NCBI GenBank assembly: GCA_035999765.1
Contig: CP108521.1
Location: 9,176,001-9,240,000, forward strand
Source of the DNA: Streptomyces sp. NBC_01231
GTDB lineage: Bacteria > Actinomycetota > Actinomycetes > Streptomycetales > Streptomycetaceae
Direction of reading: 5' to 3'
DNA: 64,000 nucleotides
The notes below the pieces were generated by a model. It ran no database searches. It was not told where the DNA came from and was given only the letters and a program-made list of their open reading frames with translations. This document shows positions 42,889 to 52,744 of the stretch, in pieces (the stretch's first letter is position 1; every line of letters starts with the position of its first letter). Position numbers and translations under genes: made by a program.

Positions 42889-44769
42889 TCACAGGTGGTG
42901 GCGGCGGGTGGCGACCTCGCGGTCGTACTCCTCGCGGGCCTCTACGGCGGCCGCGCGGGACGCGGTCTGAGCCACCGGCACGTCCCACCAGGCCTCGGCC
43001 GGGGGAGCGCTCGGACCGCCCGTGCCGGTCTCGACGTACACACATGTCGGACGGTCCGAGGCGCGGGCCGTGCCCAGCGCCTCGCGCAGCTCCCGCACGG
43101 TCTTGGCGCGCAGTACGTCCATGCCGAGGCTGGCCGCGTTCGCGGCGAGGTCGACGGGCAGCGGGGCGCCGGAGAAGGTGCCGTCGGCGGCCCGGTAGCG
43201 GTAGGCGGTGCCGAAACGCTCACCGCCGACCGATTCGGAGAGGCCGCCGATGGAGGCGTAGCCGTGGTTCTGGATCAGGATCAGGTTGACCGGCAGGCCC
43301 TCCTGGACGGCGGTGACGATCTCCGTCGGCATCATCAGGTAGGTGCCGTCGCCGACCAGCGCCCACACGGGCGTGCCGGGCGTGGCCTGCTGGACGCCGA
43401 TGGCGGCCGGGATCTCGTAGCCCATGCAGGAGTAGCCGTACTCCAGGTGGTACTGGCGTGGGCTGCGGGCCCGCCACAGCTTGTGCAGGTCGCCGGGGAG
43501 CGAGCCGGCCGCGTTGATCACCACGTCGTCGTCGCCGACGACCGCGTCCAGCGCGCCGAGCACCTGGCTCTGGGTCGGTACGGCGTGCTCGTCGTCGGCG
43601 CGGTAGGCGGCTGCCACGAGCTGCTCCCAGCGCTCCTTGCCGGCGCCGTACTCGGCCTCGTACGCGGGGTCCACCCGGTGGCCGTCGAGGGCCGCGGCGA
43701 GCGCTTCCAGACCGGCTCTCGCGTCGCAGACGAGGGTCCGGGCCGCCAGCTTGTGGGCGTCGAACGCGGTGATGTTGAGGTTCAGGAAGCGGACGCCCGG
43801 GTGCTGGAAGAGCGTGCCGGAGGCGGTGGTGAAGTCGCTGTAGCGGGTACCGACGCCGATCACCAGGTCCGCGGTGCGGGCGATGTCGTCGCACACCGCG
43901 GTGCCGGTGTGGCCGATGCCTCCGAGGTCGGCGGGATGGTCGTGGCGCAGCGAGCCCTTGCCCGCCTGGGTGGAGGCGACCGGGATGCCGGTGGCGTCCA
44001 CCAGGGCCCGCAGCGCGGCCTCGGCCTCGCTGTTGTGCACGCCGCCGCCCGCGACGATCAGTGGGCGTTCGGCGGCCCGGATCGCGCGTACCGCCTCGGC
44101 CAGTTCCGCCGGGTCGGACGCGGGACGCCGGACGTGCCACACCCGGTCGGCGAAGAACTCCGCCGGCCAGTCGTACGCCTCCGCCTGCACGTCCTGCGGC
44201 AGGGCGAGGGTGACCGCGCCGGTCTCGGCGGGGTCCGCCAGCACCCGCATGGCGTTCAGCGCCGAGGGGATCAGGGCCTGAGGCCGGGTGACGCGGTCGA
44301 AGTAGCGCGAGACCGGGCGCAGGGTGTCGTTGACGGACACGTCCGCTTCGGTCGGGTGCTCCAGCTGCTGGAGCAGCGGGTCGGCGGGGCGGGTGGCGAA
44401 GTAGTCGCCGGGCAGGAGCAGCACCGGCAGGCGGTTGACGGTGGCGAGGGCCGCGCCGGTGACGAGGTTCGTCGCGCCCGGTCCGATGGAGGTGGTCACC
44501 GCCTGCGCGGAGAGACGGTTGAGCTGGCGGGCGTGACCCACCGCCGCGTGCACCATCGCCTGTTCGTTGCGGCCCTGGTGGAACGGCATCGCGTCCTCGC
44601 CCGCCTCCAGGAGCGCCTGGCCGACACCCGCCACGTTGCCGTGGCCGAAGATGCCCCAGGTCCCGGCGATCAGCCGGTGCCGTACGCCGTCCCGCTCGGT
44701 GTACTGGACGGACAGGAACCGCACCAGCGCCTGGGCGACGGTCAGGCGGACGCTCGTGGGTTGGCTCAT
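42889..44769 (-). CDS. iolD: 3D-(3,5/4)-trihydroxycyclohexane-1,2-dione acylhydrolase
   Basis: 626-residue thiamine-diphosphate enzyme of the acetolactate synthase superfamily. It opens the diketo-inositol ring in myo-inositol catabolism. The activating Glu region is FHQGRNEQAMVHAAVGHA, the ring-binding region is TSIGPGATNLVTGAAL, and the ThDP motif begins ALVGDGTYLMMPTEIVTAVQ and ends in an Asn-His-Gly. ATG at 44769 is preferred over further-upstream extension. It is downstream of iolC; 44770-44939 holds no gene. Confidence 0.95.
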   Translation of the reverse strand: MSQPTSVRLTVAQALVRFLSVQYTERDGVRHRLIAGTWGIFGHGNVAGVGQALLEAGEDAMPFHQGRNEQAMVHAAVGHARQLNRLSAQAVTTSIGPGATNLVTGAALATVNRLPVLLLPGDYFATRPADPLLQQLEHPTEADVSVNDTLRPVSRYFDRVTRPQALIPSALNAMRVLADPAETGAVTLALPQDVQAEAYDWPAEFFADRVWHVRRPASDPAELAEAVRAIRAAERPLIVAGGGVHNSEAEAALRALVDATGIPVASTQAGKGSLRHDHPADLGGIGHTGTAVCDDIARTADLVIGVGTRYSDFTTASGTLFQHPGVRFLNLNITAFDAHKLAARTLVCDARAGLEALAAALDGHRVDPAYEAEYGAGKERWEQLVAAAYRADDEHAVPTQSQVLGALDAVVGDDDVVINAAGSLPGDLHKLWRARSPRQYHLEYGYSCMGYEIPAAIGVQQATPGTPVWALVGDGTYLMMPTEIVTAVQEGLPVNLILIQNHGYASIGGLSESVGGERFGTAYRYRAADGTFSGAPLPVDLAANAASLGMDVLRAKTVRELREALGTARASDRPTCVYVETGTGGPSAPPAEAWWDVPVAQTASRAAAVEAREEYDREVATRRHHL

Positions 44770-44939
44770 CGGGGACCTCACTGGGAAGGAGCGGTGCAGA
44801 GGGGCGGGCGGGGGCCGACGGGCCGCTCGGGCCAGGTGTCGCGGATCCGGGCGTGGTCGGGGTGATCGGGGGTGGTCGCGGGTCAGCCGGGCCCGCTCGG
44901 TCTCCGGTCCGGGATGCCGGCGCTCATGGCAGGCTCCGG

Positions 44940-45992
44940 TCAGGCCGACGCGCTCGGGGCCGTGGCGCCCGGGTCCGTGGGGTGCGGCGGGGCGGGCAGC
45001 GGTCGCGCGGCGCGTGGTTCCGGTACACCGGCGAGCAGGTCCTCGACCTCGGGGCCCGTCGGCATCGCGGCGGAGCAGGCGAGGCGGGAGGCGACCAGGG
45101 CGCCCGCCGCGTTGGCGTACCGCATGACGTTCGGCACCTCCCAGCCGGACAGCAGGCCGTGGCACAGCGCGCCGCCGAACGCGTCGCCCGAGCCGAGCCC
45201 GTTGACCACCTCGACCTCAACCGGCGGGACCTCGACCGTCGTACCGTCCCGGTGGACGGCGAGCACGCCCTGCGGGCCCTGTTTCACCACGGCCAGTTCG
45301 ACGCCCGCCGTGAGCAACGCCTCGGCGCACGCCCGCGGTTCGCGGACACCGGTGGCGATCTCGCAGTCGTCGAGATCGCCGACGGCGACGGTGGCGTGCC
45401 GCAGTGCCTCGACGTAGTACGGGCGGGCCTCCTCGGCGTCGGCCCAGGCGGTGTCGTTCCACAGGGCCGGCCGCCAGTCCAGGTCGAAGACGGTCGTCCC
45501 GGCCCTGCCGCGGGCCTTGAGGGCGGCGAGGGTGGCCGACCGGCTCGGTTCCCCGCTCAGACCGGTGCCGGTGATCCAGAGGATCCGGGCCGACCGGATG
45601 GCGAAGTAGTCCAGCTCGTCGGTGTGGATCTGCAGGTCAGGGGCGCTCGGCCGGCGGTAGGAGTACAGCGGGAAGTCGTCCGGCGTGAAGCTCTCGCAGA
45701 ACGTCACCGGGGTCGGCAGCCCGTGCACCGGCGTCACCCAGCGGTCGTCGACGCCGAACTCCGTGAGTCTCTGGTGGAGGTAGGTGCCGAAGGGGTCGTC
45801 GCCGGTGCGGGTGATCACGGCGGCGCGGCGGCCGAGCCGGGCTGCGGCGACCGCCACGTTCGCCGCCGAACCGCCGAGGAACTTCCCGAAGCTCTTCACG
45901 TGCGCCAAGGGCACTCCGGACTGCTGCGGGTAGAGATCAACTCCGATACGGCCCATACTGATCACGTCGAAGTGCTGGGCTGAACCTGCCAT
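44940..45992 (-). CDS. iolC: 5-dehydro-2-deoxygluconokinase
   Basis: 350-residue PfkB-family kinase phosphorylating 2-deoxy-5-keto-gluconate. The IolC-type opening is FDVISMGRIGVDLYPQQSGV, then SFGKFLGGSAANVAVAAARLG, and the catalytic VNGLGSGDAFGGALCHGLL. The last 30 residues are a Pro/Ala-rich tail. It is the first gene of the minus arm, and its promoter (TTGACA, 18-base spacer, TACACC) lies in one arm of the 11-bp inverted repeat in the divergent iol region. Confidence 0.95.
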   Translation of the reverse strand: MAGSAQHFDVISMGRIGVDLYPQQSGVPLAHVKSFGKFLGGSAANVAVAAARLGRRAAVITRTGDDPFGTYLHQRLTEFGVDDRWVTPVHGLPTPVTFCESFTPDDFPLYSYRRPSAPDLQIHTDELDYFAIRSARILWITGTGLSGEPSRSATLAALKARGRAGTTVFDLDWRPALWNDTAWADAEEARPYYVEALRHATVAVGDLDDCEIATGVREPRACAEALLTAGVELAVVKQGPQGVLAVHRDGTTVEVPPVEVEVVNGLGSGDAFGGALCHGLLSGWEVPNVMRYANAAGALVASRLACSAAMPTGPEVEDLLAGVPEPRAARPLPAPPHPTDPGATAPSASA

Positions 45993-46071
45993 GCGCGACG
46001 CTCCTCGGTCCGGGCTGGGGAAGCGGGTCCCGCGGGACCCGTTGCCCCCAGGTGTAGGACTCGAAGGGCGA

Positions 46072-46141
46072 CGCTGTCAATAGTTTGTACTTACATTCGG
46101 ACCTGCTTGTGAAATGATGTCTTAACAAAGTATTGACAGCG
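46072..46141. promoter_or_regulatory. Divergent iol control region with perfect 11-bp inverted repeat
   Basis: CGCTGTCAATA (46072-46082) and TATTGACAGCG (46131-46141) are perfect inverted repeats 48 bases apart. Each contains a consensus -35 TTGACA, pointing to iolC on the minus strand (-10 TACACC at 46056-46051) and to the ABC binding protein on the plus strand (-10-like TTGGAT at 46156-46161). Between them is a TGTA/TACA half-site pair (46086-46095). The rest of 45993-46291 holds no gene. Confidence 0.65.
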
Positions 46142-46291
46142 GCCGTGTCAAGGGATTGGATCCCGTCCCAGCGCAGTAGTCGCTTTTCGCGGCGAACGAC
46201 CCGGAACTCTCCAGGTCCCGGGCCCCCTCGGATCCTTGTGATCCCTTCCCTTTCCCGACGTTCTCCCGTCGCACAGTGAGGTGCTGGAAAG

Positions 46292-47311
46292 ATGGACCGC
46301 TCTTCCCGCTTCCGTTCCCGCAGAGTCGTACCCGTCGTGGCGGTGGCCGCGGCCGCGGCCCTCACCCTCGCAGGCTGCTCCAGCAGTTCCGGTGGCAAGA
46401 AGGCCGAGGAAAGCCAGTCGGGCGCCGCCGCGGGCAAGGCCACCACCCCCCGGATGACCGTCGCGCTGGTCACCCACCAGGCACCCGGCGACACCTTCTG
46501 GGACATCGTCCGCAAAGGCGCACAGGCCGCCGCCGCCAAGGACAACGTCAAGCTGGTCTACTCGGCCGACCCGAACGCGGGCAACCAGGCCAACCTGGTG
46601 CAGAACGCGATCGACCAGAAGGTCGACGGCATCGCCATCACCCTCGCCAAGCCGGACGCCCTCAAGGACGTCGTGAGCAAGGCGAAGGCCGCGAACATAC
46701 CCGTGGTCGGCCTCAACTCCGGTGTGAGCGACTGGCAGAAGCTCGGCCTGATGGAGTTCTTCGGCCAGGACGAGACCGTCGCGGGCGAGGCCCTCGGCAA
46801 GCGGCTGAACGAGGCCGGCGCCAAGAGCACCGTCTGTGTCGTCCAGGAACAGGGCAACATCGGCCTCACCCAGCGCTGCGACGGCGTGAAGAAGACGTTC
46901 AAGGGCAAGACCCAGACGCTCTTCGTCAACGGCGCCGACATGCCGTCCGTGAAGTCGACGATGACCGCCAAGCTCAGCCAGGACAAGTCCATCGACTACG
47001 TCGTGACCCTGGGCGCCCCCTTCGCGCTGACCGCGGTGCAGTCGGTGTCCGAGTCGGGCAGCAAGGCGAAGATCGCCACCTTCGACCTCAACAAGGAACT
47101 GACCGGAGCCATCGACCAGGGAACCATTCAGTTCGCCGTCGACCAGCAGCCCTACCTCCAGGGCTACCTCGCGGTGGACTCCCTGTGGCTCTACAAGAAC
47201 AACGGCAACTACAGCGGTGGCGGTGAGCAGCCCGTGCTGACCGGCCCGGCCTTCGTCGACAAGACCAACGTCGACAAGATCGCCGAGTTCGCCGCGAAGG
47301 GCACTCGGTGA
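46292..47311 (+). CDS. Sugar ABC transporter substrate-binding lipoprotein (probable inositol)
   Basis: 339 residues. The signal peptide has basic residues and the core VVAVAAAAALTLAGC, with lipobox LAGC and then SSSS. The mature chain is a periplasmic-binding type 1 fold: APGDTFWDIVRKGAQAAAA, DPNAGNQANLVQNAIDQKVD and VVGLNSGVSDW. The position opposite iolC suggests it binds inositol. First gene of a plus-strand operon with permease and ATPase. GTGA overlap with the permease gene. Confidence 0.92.
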   Translation: MDRSSRFRSRRVVPVVAVAAAAALTLAGCSSSSGGKKAEESQSGAAAGKATTPRMTVALVTHQAPGDTFWDIVRKGAQAAAAKDNVKLVYSADPNAGNQANLVQNAIDQKVDGIAITLAKPDALKDVVSKAKAANIPVVGLNSGVSDWQKLGLMEFFGQDETVAGEALGKRLNEAGAKSTVCVVQEQGNIGLTQRCDGVKKTFKGKTQTLFVNGADMPSVKSTMTAKLSQDKSIDYVVTLGAPFALTAVQSVSESGSKAKIATFDLNKELTGAIDQGTIQFAVDQQPYLQGYLAVDSLWLYKNNGNYSGGGEQPVLTGPAFVDKTNVDKIAEFAAKGTR

Positions 47312-48387
47312 GTGGTATGACCCAGCAGGCTGAGCCGGCGGTGACCGCACCGCCGGCCCCCGGCCCGAAGCAGTCCGACGGCCGGACCTCGCAACGCCCC
47401 CTGGCGCTACGGCTGTTGGCCCGCCCCGAAGTCGGTGTCTTCCTCGGCGCGGCCGCCGTGTACGTGTTCTTCCTGATCGCGGCGCCGCCGGTGCGCGAGG
47501 GCAGCGCGATGTCCACGATCCTGTACCAGTCGTCGACGATCGGGATCATGGCCCTGCCGGTCGCGCTGCTGATGATCGGCGGCGAGTTCGACCTGTCGGC
47601 CGGTGTCGCGGTGATCACCTCGGCGCTGACCGCGAGCATGCTCGCCTACCAGCTGACCCTGAACGTGTGGGCGGGAGTGTTCGCCGCGCTGATCGTGTCG
47701 CTGGCGATCGGCTTCTTCAACGGCTGGATGGTGGTCAAGACCGGCCTGCCGAGCTTCCTCGTCACACTGGGCACCTTCCTGATCCTCCAGGGCGTGAACC
47801 TCGCGGTCACCAAGCTGGTGACCACCAACGTGGCCACCGACGACATCAGCAGCATGGACGGCTTCGACCAGGCCAAGAAGATCTTCGCCTCGACCTTCCA
47901 GGTCGGCGGCGTCACGGTGAAGATCACCGTCGTGTACTGGCTGGTCTTCGCGGCGCTGGCCACCTGGGTGCTGCTGCGCACGAAGTACGGCAACTGGATC
48001 TTCGCGGTCGGCGGCAACAAGGACAGCGCGCGGGCCGTCGGTGTGCCGGTGACCTTCACCAAGATCTCCCTGTTCATGCTCGTCGGCTTCGGCGCCTGGT
48101 TTGTCGGGATGCACCAGTTGTTCACCTTCAACACCGTGCAGTCCGGCGAGGGTGTGGGCCAGGAGCTCATCTACATCGCCGCGGCGGTCATCGGCGGCTG
48201 TCTGCTGACCGGCGGCTACGGCTCGGCGATCGGGCCGGTCTTCGGCGCCTTCATGTTCGGCATGGTGAACCAGGGCATCGTCTTCGCCGGCTGGAACCCC
48301 GACTGGTTCAAGGCCTTCCTCGGCGTGATGCTCCTCGGCGCCGTCCTGATCAATCTGTGGGTCCGACAGTCGGCGACCCGGAGGTAA
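47308..48387 (+). CDS. Sugar ABC transporter permease (RbsC/BPD_transp_2 type)
   Basis: 359 residues with about nine membrane helices ([73 protein letters not shown]). Signature elements of RbsC-type permeases are GGEFDLSAG and [12 protein letters not shown] (the EAA-equivalent loop). GTG at 47308 overlaps the binding-protein stop. It exports nothing itself: it forms the channel for import with the next gene's ATPase. Confidence 0.93.
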   Translation: MSGMTQQAEPAVTAPPAPGPKQSDGRTSQRPLALRLLARPEVGVFLGAAAVYVFFLIAAPPVREGSAMSTILYQSSTIGIMALPVALLMIGGEFDLSAGVAVITSALTASMLAYQLTLNVWAGVFAALIVSLAIGFFNGWMVVKTGLPSFLVTLGTFLILQGVNLAVTKLVTTNVATDDISSMDGFDQAKKIFASTFQVGGVTVKITVVYWLVFAALATWVLLRTKYGNWIFAVGGNKDSARAVGVPVTFTKISLFMLVGFGAWFVGMHQLFTFNTVQSGEGVGQELIYIAAAVIGGCLLTGGYGSAIGPVFGAFMFGMVNQGIVFAGWNPDWFKAFLGVMLLGAVLINLWVRQSATRR

Positions 48388-48392
48388 CCCCT

Positions 48393-49319
48393 ATGACCAC
48401 CAACAAGACCGGTACACACGGAGCCGTCCTCGCGGACACCGAGCCCGAGCAACAGGACGCACCGATCGTCGAGTTGCGGGGTGCGGGCAAGGCGTACGGG
48501 AACATCCGCGCCCTGCACGGCGTCGACCTGACGGTCCATCCCGGCAACGTCACCTGCGTGCTGGGCGACAACGGCGCCGGCAAGTCCACCCTCATCAAAA
48601 TCATCTCCGGGCTGCACCAGCACACCGAGGGCGACTTCCTCGTCGACGGCACCCCCGTGCGGTTCTCCACCCCGCGCGAGGCCCTCGACAAAGGCATCGC
48701 CACGGTCTACCAGGACCTGGCCGTCGTTCCGCTGATGCCGGTGTGGCGCAACTTCTTCCTCGGCTCCGAGATGACCAAGGGCCCCTGGCCGGTACGCCGT
48801 CTCGACATCGAGGCGATGAAGAAGACCGCCGACCAGGAACTGCGCAACATGGGCATCGTCCTGGACGATCTCGAACAGCCCATCGGCACCCTCTCCGGCG
48901 GCCAGCGCCAGTGCGTGGCCATCGCCCGCGCCGTCTACTTCGGCGCCCGCGTCCTCATCCTCGACGAGCCCACCGCCGCCCTGGGTGTCAAACAGTCAGG
49001 CGTGGTCCTGAAGTACATCGCCGCCGCCCGCGACCGCGGCCTCGGCGTCATCTTCATCACCCACAACCCCCACCACGCCTACATGGTCGGCGACCACTTC
49101 AGCGTCCTGCGCCTGGGCACCATGGAGCTGAACGCCTCCCGCGACGAGGTCAGCCTCGACGAGCTCACCAACCACATGGCCGGCGGCGCCGAACTCGTGG
49201 CCCTCAAACACGAGTTGAGCGCGGTACGCGGCGTCGACGTCGACGAACTCCCCGGAGAGGGGGACCTGCCCACCCCCACGCCCGCCTCCGCCACCACCAT
49301 CGGCGAGAAGAAGGCCTGA
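48393..49319 (+). CDS. Sugar ABC transporter ATP-binding protein, single domain
   Basis: 308 residues. Walker A is [12 protein letters not shown] (about 49-60), the Q-loop is YQDLAVVP, the signature is [15 protein letters not shown] and Walker B is [11 protein letters not shown], with [10 protein letters not shown] in the switch region. Unlike RbsA-type proteins, only one ATPase domain is present, which is common in Streptomyces sugar importers. A short Pro/Thr-rich C-terminal tail ends in EKKA. ATG at 48393 lies 6 bases after the permease stop with GGAGG upstream. Confidence 0.93.
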   Translation: MTTNKTGTHGAVLADTEPEQQDAPIVELRGAGKAYGNIRALHGVDLTVHPGNVTCVLGDNGAGKSTLIKIISGLHQHTEGDFLVDGTPVRFSTPREALDKGIATVYQDLAVVPLMPVWRNFFLGSEMTKGPWPVRRLDIEAMKKTADQELRNMGIVLDDLEQPIGTLSGGQRQCVAIARAVYFGARVLILDEPTAALGVKQSGVVLKYIAAARDRGLGVIFITHNPHHAYMVGDHFSVLRLGTMELNASRDEVSLDELTNHMAGGAELVALKHELSAVRGVDVDELPGEGDLPTPTPASATTIGEKKA

Positions 49320-49320
49320 G

Positions 49321-49479
49321 ATGGCGTCCCCGCTCGACCGCATCCGGGTCGGGTCGGTGGACAGACGGAACCTGAGGGTGTCCGCGGGCACGGTCCTCAC
49401 CGGCCTGCACCGCGGCCCCTCGGTCCGGGAGCCGACCTGGGAGCGCGTGAGCAGGGTCGCCGCGCTCCCCCGTTTCTGA
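49321..49479 (+). pseudogene. iolE: Internally deleted iolE (inosose dehydratase) relic
   Basis: A 52-codon frame with ATG at 49321 begins MASPLDRIRVGS, the usual IolE/sugar-phosphate-isomerase N-terminus. It then jumps to NLRVSAGTVLTGLHRGPSV and ends after VSRVAAL, which in intact IolE proteins follows about 50 residues later and continues for another 200. The missing middle includes the SWG region, and the C-terminus with the metal-binding residues is gone, so no activity is expected. It retains start, stop and position between the transporter and iolG, the usual place for iolE. Confidence 0.65.
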
Positions 49480-49515
49480 GGTCCTGCGGCGTCTGACCAT
49501 CCCGAAGGGACGACC

Positions 49516-50538
49516 ATGCCCCAGCGTGACCCGCTCGGAATCGCAGTCATCGGTATCGGAAGAATGGGCGCCGACCATGTGCGCCGGATCCAGCAGCTCA
49601 CCAGCGGAGCCCGGGTGACCGCCGTCGTGGATGTCGACGCGGAACGCGCCAAGGCCGTCGCGGCCCTTGCCGACGGCTGCACGGTCCACACCGACCCGGC
49701 CGCCGCGATGGCCGCCGCCGACGTCGACGCCGTCCTGGTCGCCTCCCCGGGCCCCGCCCACGAGGCGGCCCTGCTGGCGGCCTTCGCGCACGACCTGCCC
49801 GTCCTGTGCGAGAAACCGCTCACCCCGGACGCGGCCTCCGCGGCGCGGGTCATGGAGGCGGAGGCGAGCCTGGGCCGACGCCGGGTCCAGGTCGGCTTCA
49901 TGCGGCGCTACGACGCCGAGTACATGAAGCTCAAGTCCCTCTTGGAGACAGGCCAGTTGGGCCGCCCGCTGATGCTCCACAACCGGCATCGCAACGCGGC
50001 CAGCCCGCCCTGGTTCACCAGCGACATGCTCATCAGCGACTCCGTGGCGCACGAGACGGACGTGACCCGCTGGCTGCTCGGGCACGAGATCACGGCGGTC
50101 ACCGTGCTGCGTCCGCGGCCGTCGGCGAACGCGCCCGACGACTTGCAGGACCCCCAGTTCGTCGTCTTCGAGACCGACGGCGGCGCGATCGTCGACGTCG
50201 AGATGTTCGTCAACTGCGGCTTCGGCTACCAGGTCCAGGCCGAAGTGGTCTGCGAACGCGGCACCGCACGCATCGGCGACGGCCACGCCATGGTCACCCA
50301 CATGGCCGGCCGCTGGGGCGGCACCATCGCCCAGGACTTCACCGAACGCTTCGCCGACGCCTACGACCGCGAGATCCAGGCCTGGGTCGACGCCACCCGC
50401 CGCGGCGAGGTCACGGGCCCGAGCGTGTGGGACGGCTACGCGGCGGCGGCGGTGTGCGAGGCCGGGGTGCGGTCGCTGGAGGAGGGCGGCCGGGTCGAGG
50501 TGGACCTGGTCGACCGGCCCGCGCTGTACCGGGGATGA
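49516..50538 (+). CDS. iolG: Gfo/Idh/MocA dehydrogenase (inositol 2-dehydrogenase-like)
   Basis: 340 residues. The nucleotide fold is [20 protein letters not shown] (residues 8-27), the catalytic dinucleotide is CEKPLTPDA with Lys, and the active-site segment is [17 protein letters not shown], all Gfo/Idh/MocA features. Context (last gene of the inositol transporter operon, after the iolE relic) supports myo-inositol oxidation to 2-inosose, but substrate assignment is inference. ATG at 49516. It is followed by a strong bidirectional terminator. Confidence 0.88.
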   Translation: MPQRDPLGIAVIGIGRMGADHVRRIQQLTSGARVTAVVDVDAERAKAVAALADGCTVHTDPAAAMAAADVDAVLVASPGPAHEAALLAAFAHDLPVLCEKPLTPDAASAARVMEAEASLGRRRVQVGFMRRYDAEYMKLKSLLETGQLGRPLMLHNRHRNAASPPWFTSDMLISDSVAHETDVTRWLLGHEITAVTVLRPRPSANAPDDLQDPQFVVFETDGGAIVDVEMFVNCGFGYQVQAEVVCERGTARIGDGHAMVTHMAGRWGGTIAQDFTERFADAYDREIQAWVDATRRGEVTGPSVWDGYAAAAVCEAGVRSLEEGGRVEVDLVDRPALYRG

Positions 50539-50589
50539 CGGTCTGTCGACTCTCCGGAAGACCCTGCTGACGGCCTTCCTGGCCGGGTG

Positions 50590-50630
50590 ACGGAAAGTGG
50601 GCCGGGGGAATCCCCCGGCCCACTTTCCGT
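50590..50630. terminator. Bidirectional terminator
   Basis: A 19-bp perfect stem (50590-50608 with 50612-50630, GGAAAGTGGGCCGGGGG and complement) and a 3-base loop lie between the convergent iolG and Gfo/Idh/MocA genes. It serves both strands. Confidence 0.9.
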
Positions 50631-50652
50631 CTTTCGTGAGAGCCCCCGGCTC

Positions 50653-51675
50653 TCAGTTCGCGAGCGTGGTGCGCGGCCGAGGCTCGAACCCGGCCGCCCG
50701 GTAGCAGTCGTCGATCAGCGCCATCGTCGCCACCGCGTCGTCCGCGCCGAGCGGCAGCGCGGTGCCCTCGCGGACACCTGCCGCGAACGCCTCCAGCTGG
50801 TACGCGTACGACGACCGCGTACCGAGCCGCTCCGTCCGCTCACCCTCCGCCGTGCGCACCACGACCCGGTCGTCCCGCTGCGGCAGCACGAAGTTCGGCG
50901 CGCTCGCCTCGCCCCGCGAACCGACGATCCGGCAGCTCATCTCCAGCCGGTCGTACGCCATGTGGCAACGAGCCGACGCGGTGGCCCCGCCCGGAAACTC
51001 CAGCTCGGCGTCCAGCCACTCGTCGACTCCGGGCGCCCCAGCCCGCTCCCCGCCCCGCGCGGAGCCGGGCCGTGGTGCGCCGCCCGCCCAGGGGGCCAGC
51101 ATCCGCACCGCGTGCAGGCTGTAGCAGCCCAGGTCCATCACGGCGCCGCCTGCCAGGGGCAGCGACCAGCGGGGGTCGGAGCCGTCGGGCGCCGGTATGG
51201 CGACCATGGTCTCCACCCGGCGCAGCTCCCCGAGTTCACCGCTTCGCAGGATCTCGTGCAGGCGCCGGGTGACCGGGTGGAAGAGGTAGTGGAAGCCCTC
51301 CATGAAGACGGTCCCGGCCTTCACCGCCGCGTCCCGTACCTCGGTGGCCTCCTCGGTGTTGCTCGCCGACGGCTTCTCCGTCAGGACGTGTTTGCCCGCC
51401 GCGAGGGCGGCCAGGTTCCACGGCCCGTGCAGGCCGTTGGCGAGCGGGTTGTAGACGACGTCGACCTCGGGGTCGGCGAGCAGTTCGGCGTAGGAGTCCG
51501 CCACCCGCTCCACGCCGTGGGCCGTCGCGAAGGCCTCGGCGCGGGACCGGTCGCGGGCGGCCACCGCGACCAGGCGGTGGCCGGTCTCCCGGGCCGGGTC
51601 GACCAGGGAGCGTTCGGTGATGCGTGCCGCGCCCAGTACTCCGATACGCAGGGGTTCCCGGCCCGGTCCGCTCAT
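50653..51675 (-). CDS. Gfo/Idh/MocA family oxidoreductase
   Basis: 340 residues. The N-terminal Rossmann motif is LRIGVLGAARITERSLVDPA, then VYNPLANGLHGPWNLAALAA and the catalytic-Lys segment VLTEKPSASNTEEA. GGAVMDLGCYSLHAVRML is the characteristic C-terminal-domain motif of this subfamily, similar to glucose-6-phosphate or D-xylose dehydrogenase-like members. It is the distal gene of a minus-strand set (PhyH-SDR-IolG-like-this), overlapping the upstream dehydrogenase by 4 bases. Substrate not known. Confidence 0.88.
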   Translation of the reverse strand: MSGPGREPLRIGVLGAARITERSLVDPARETGHRLVAVAARDRSRAEAFATAHGVERVADSYAELLADPEVDVVYNPLANGLHGPWNLAALAAGKHVLTEKPSASNTEEATEVRDAAVKAGTVFMEGFHYLFHPVTRRLHEILRSGELGELRRVETMVAIPAPDGSDPRWSLPLAGGAVMDLGCYSLHAVRMLAPWAGGAPRPGSARGGERAGAPGVDEWLDAELEFPGGATASARCHMAYDRLEMSCRIVGSRGEASAPNFVLPQRDDRVVVRTAEGERTERLGTRSSYAYQLEAFAAGVREGTALPLGADDAVATMALIDDCYRAAGFEPRPRTTLAN

Positions 51676-52676
51676 GCCTGCCGTACCTCCTGGATGGTGA
51701 CGGGGCGGTGCTCGTGCAGCGACAGCGTGCACGCGTCGGCGATCCAGCCGGCCTCCAGGGCGTCCTCGATCGTGCACGGGGAGGTCCGGGTGCCGGCCAC
51801 GACCTCGGTGAACGCGGTGAGTTCGGCACGGTAGGCCGCGGTGAAGCGGTCCATGAAGAAGTCGTGCGGGGTGCCCGCCGGGAAGGTCACGCCGGGCTCG
51901 ACCGAACGCAGCGGCAGCTTGTCCTCCAGGCCGACGGCGATGGAGTCCGTGAAACCGTGGATCTCCATGCGGACGTCGTGACCCCGGGCGTTGTGGCGGG
52001 AGTTGGAGACCACCGCGATGGTGCCGTCGTCCAGGGTGAGGATCGCGCCGGTGGTGTCGGCGTCGCCCGCCTCCTTGATGTAGTCGGCGCCCCGGTTGCC
52101 GCCGACCGCGTACACCTCGGTCACCTCCCGGCCGGTCACCCAGCGGATGATGTCGAAGTCGTGCACCGAGCAGTCCCGGAAGATGCCGCCGGAGGCGGCG
52201 ATGTACGCGGCCGGCGGCGGCGCCGGGTCCAGCGTGGTCGACCGGACGGTGTGCAGCTTGCCCAGCTCACCGCTCTGCACGGCGGCCCGGGCGGCGACGA
52301 ACCCGGCGTCGAAGCGGCGGTTGTAGCCGATCTGGATCGGCACGTCCGTGCCCTGGACGGCCTTGAGCACCTCGACGCCCTCGCGCATGGTCTTCGCGAC
52401 GGGCTTCTCGCAGAACACCGGCACGCCCGCCTCGACGGCGGCCAGGATCAGCGCGGGGTGCGCGTCGGTGGCCGCGGCCACGACGATGCCGTCCACCCCG
52501 GCCGCCAGCACGGCCTCGGGGGAGTCCACGACCTCACCGCCGAACCGCTCGGCGGCGGACTTCGCGGCGTCCGCGAACGGGTCGGTCAGGACCAGCGACT
52601 CGACCGCGTCGAGTCCGGAGAGGGTTTCGGCGTGGAAGGCGCCGATACGGCCGAGGCCGAGGATTCCGATGCGCAT
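51672..52676 (-). CDS. Gfo/Idh/MocA dehydrogenase (IolG-like)
   Basis: 334 residues, closest in layout to inositol 2-dehydrogenases: RIGILGLGRIGAFHAETLSG at the start, VPVFCEKPVAKTMREGVEVL with the catalytic Lys, QIGYNRRFDAGF, then GGIFRDCSVHDFDIIRWVTG with the conserved Asp-His pair. Overlap with the downstream Gfo/Idh/MocA gene is 4 bases. A second IolG-like enzyme beside iol suggests oxidation of a different inositol stereoisomer or derivative. Confidence 0.9.
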   Translation of the reverse strand: MRIGILGLGRIGAFHAETLSGLDAVESLVLTDPFADAAKSAAERFGGEVVDSPEAVLAAGVDGIVVAAATDAHPALILAAVEAGVPVFCEKPVAKTMREGVEVLKAVQGTDVPIQIGYNRRFDAGFVAARAAVQSGELGKLHTVRSTTLDPAPPPAAYIAASGGIFRDCSVHDFDIIRWVTGREVTEVYAVGGNRGADYIKEAGDADTTGAILTLDDGTIAVVSNSRHNARGHDVRMEIHGFTDSIAVGLEDKLPLRSVEPGVTFPAGTPHDFFMDRFTAAYRAELTAFTEVVAGTRTSPCTIEDALEAGWIADACTLSLHEHRPVTIQEVRQA

Positions 52677-52744
52677 GAGGGTGTTGCTCCTTGGGTGCGG
52701 CTGTGTGAGCGGTTGTCGAAGGGGAGGTCGTCGTGGGGGAGGGG

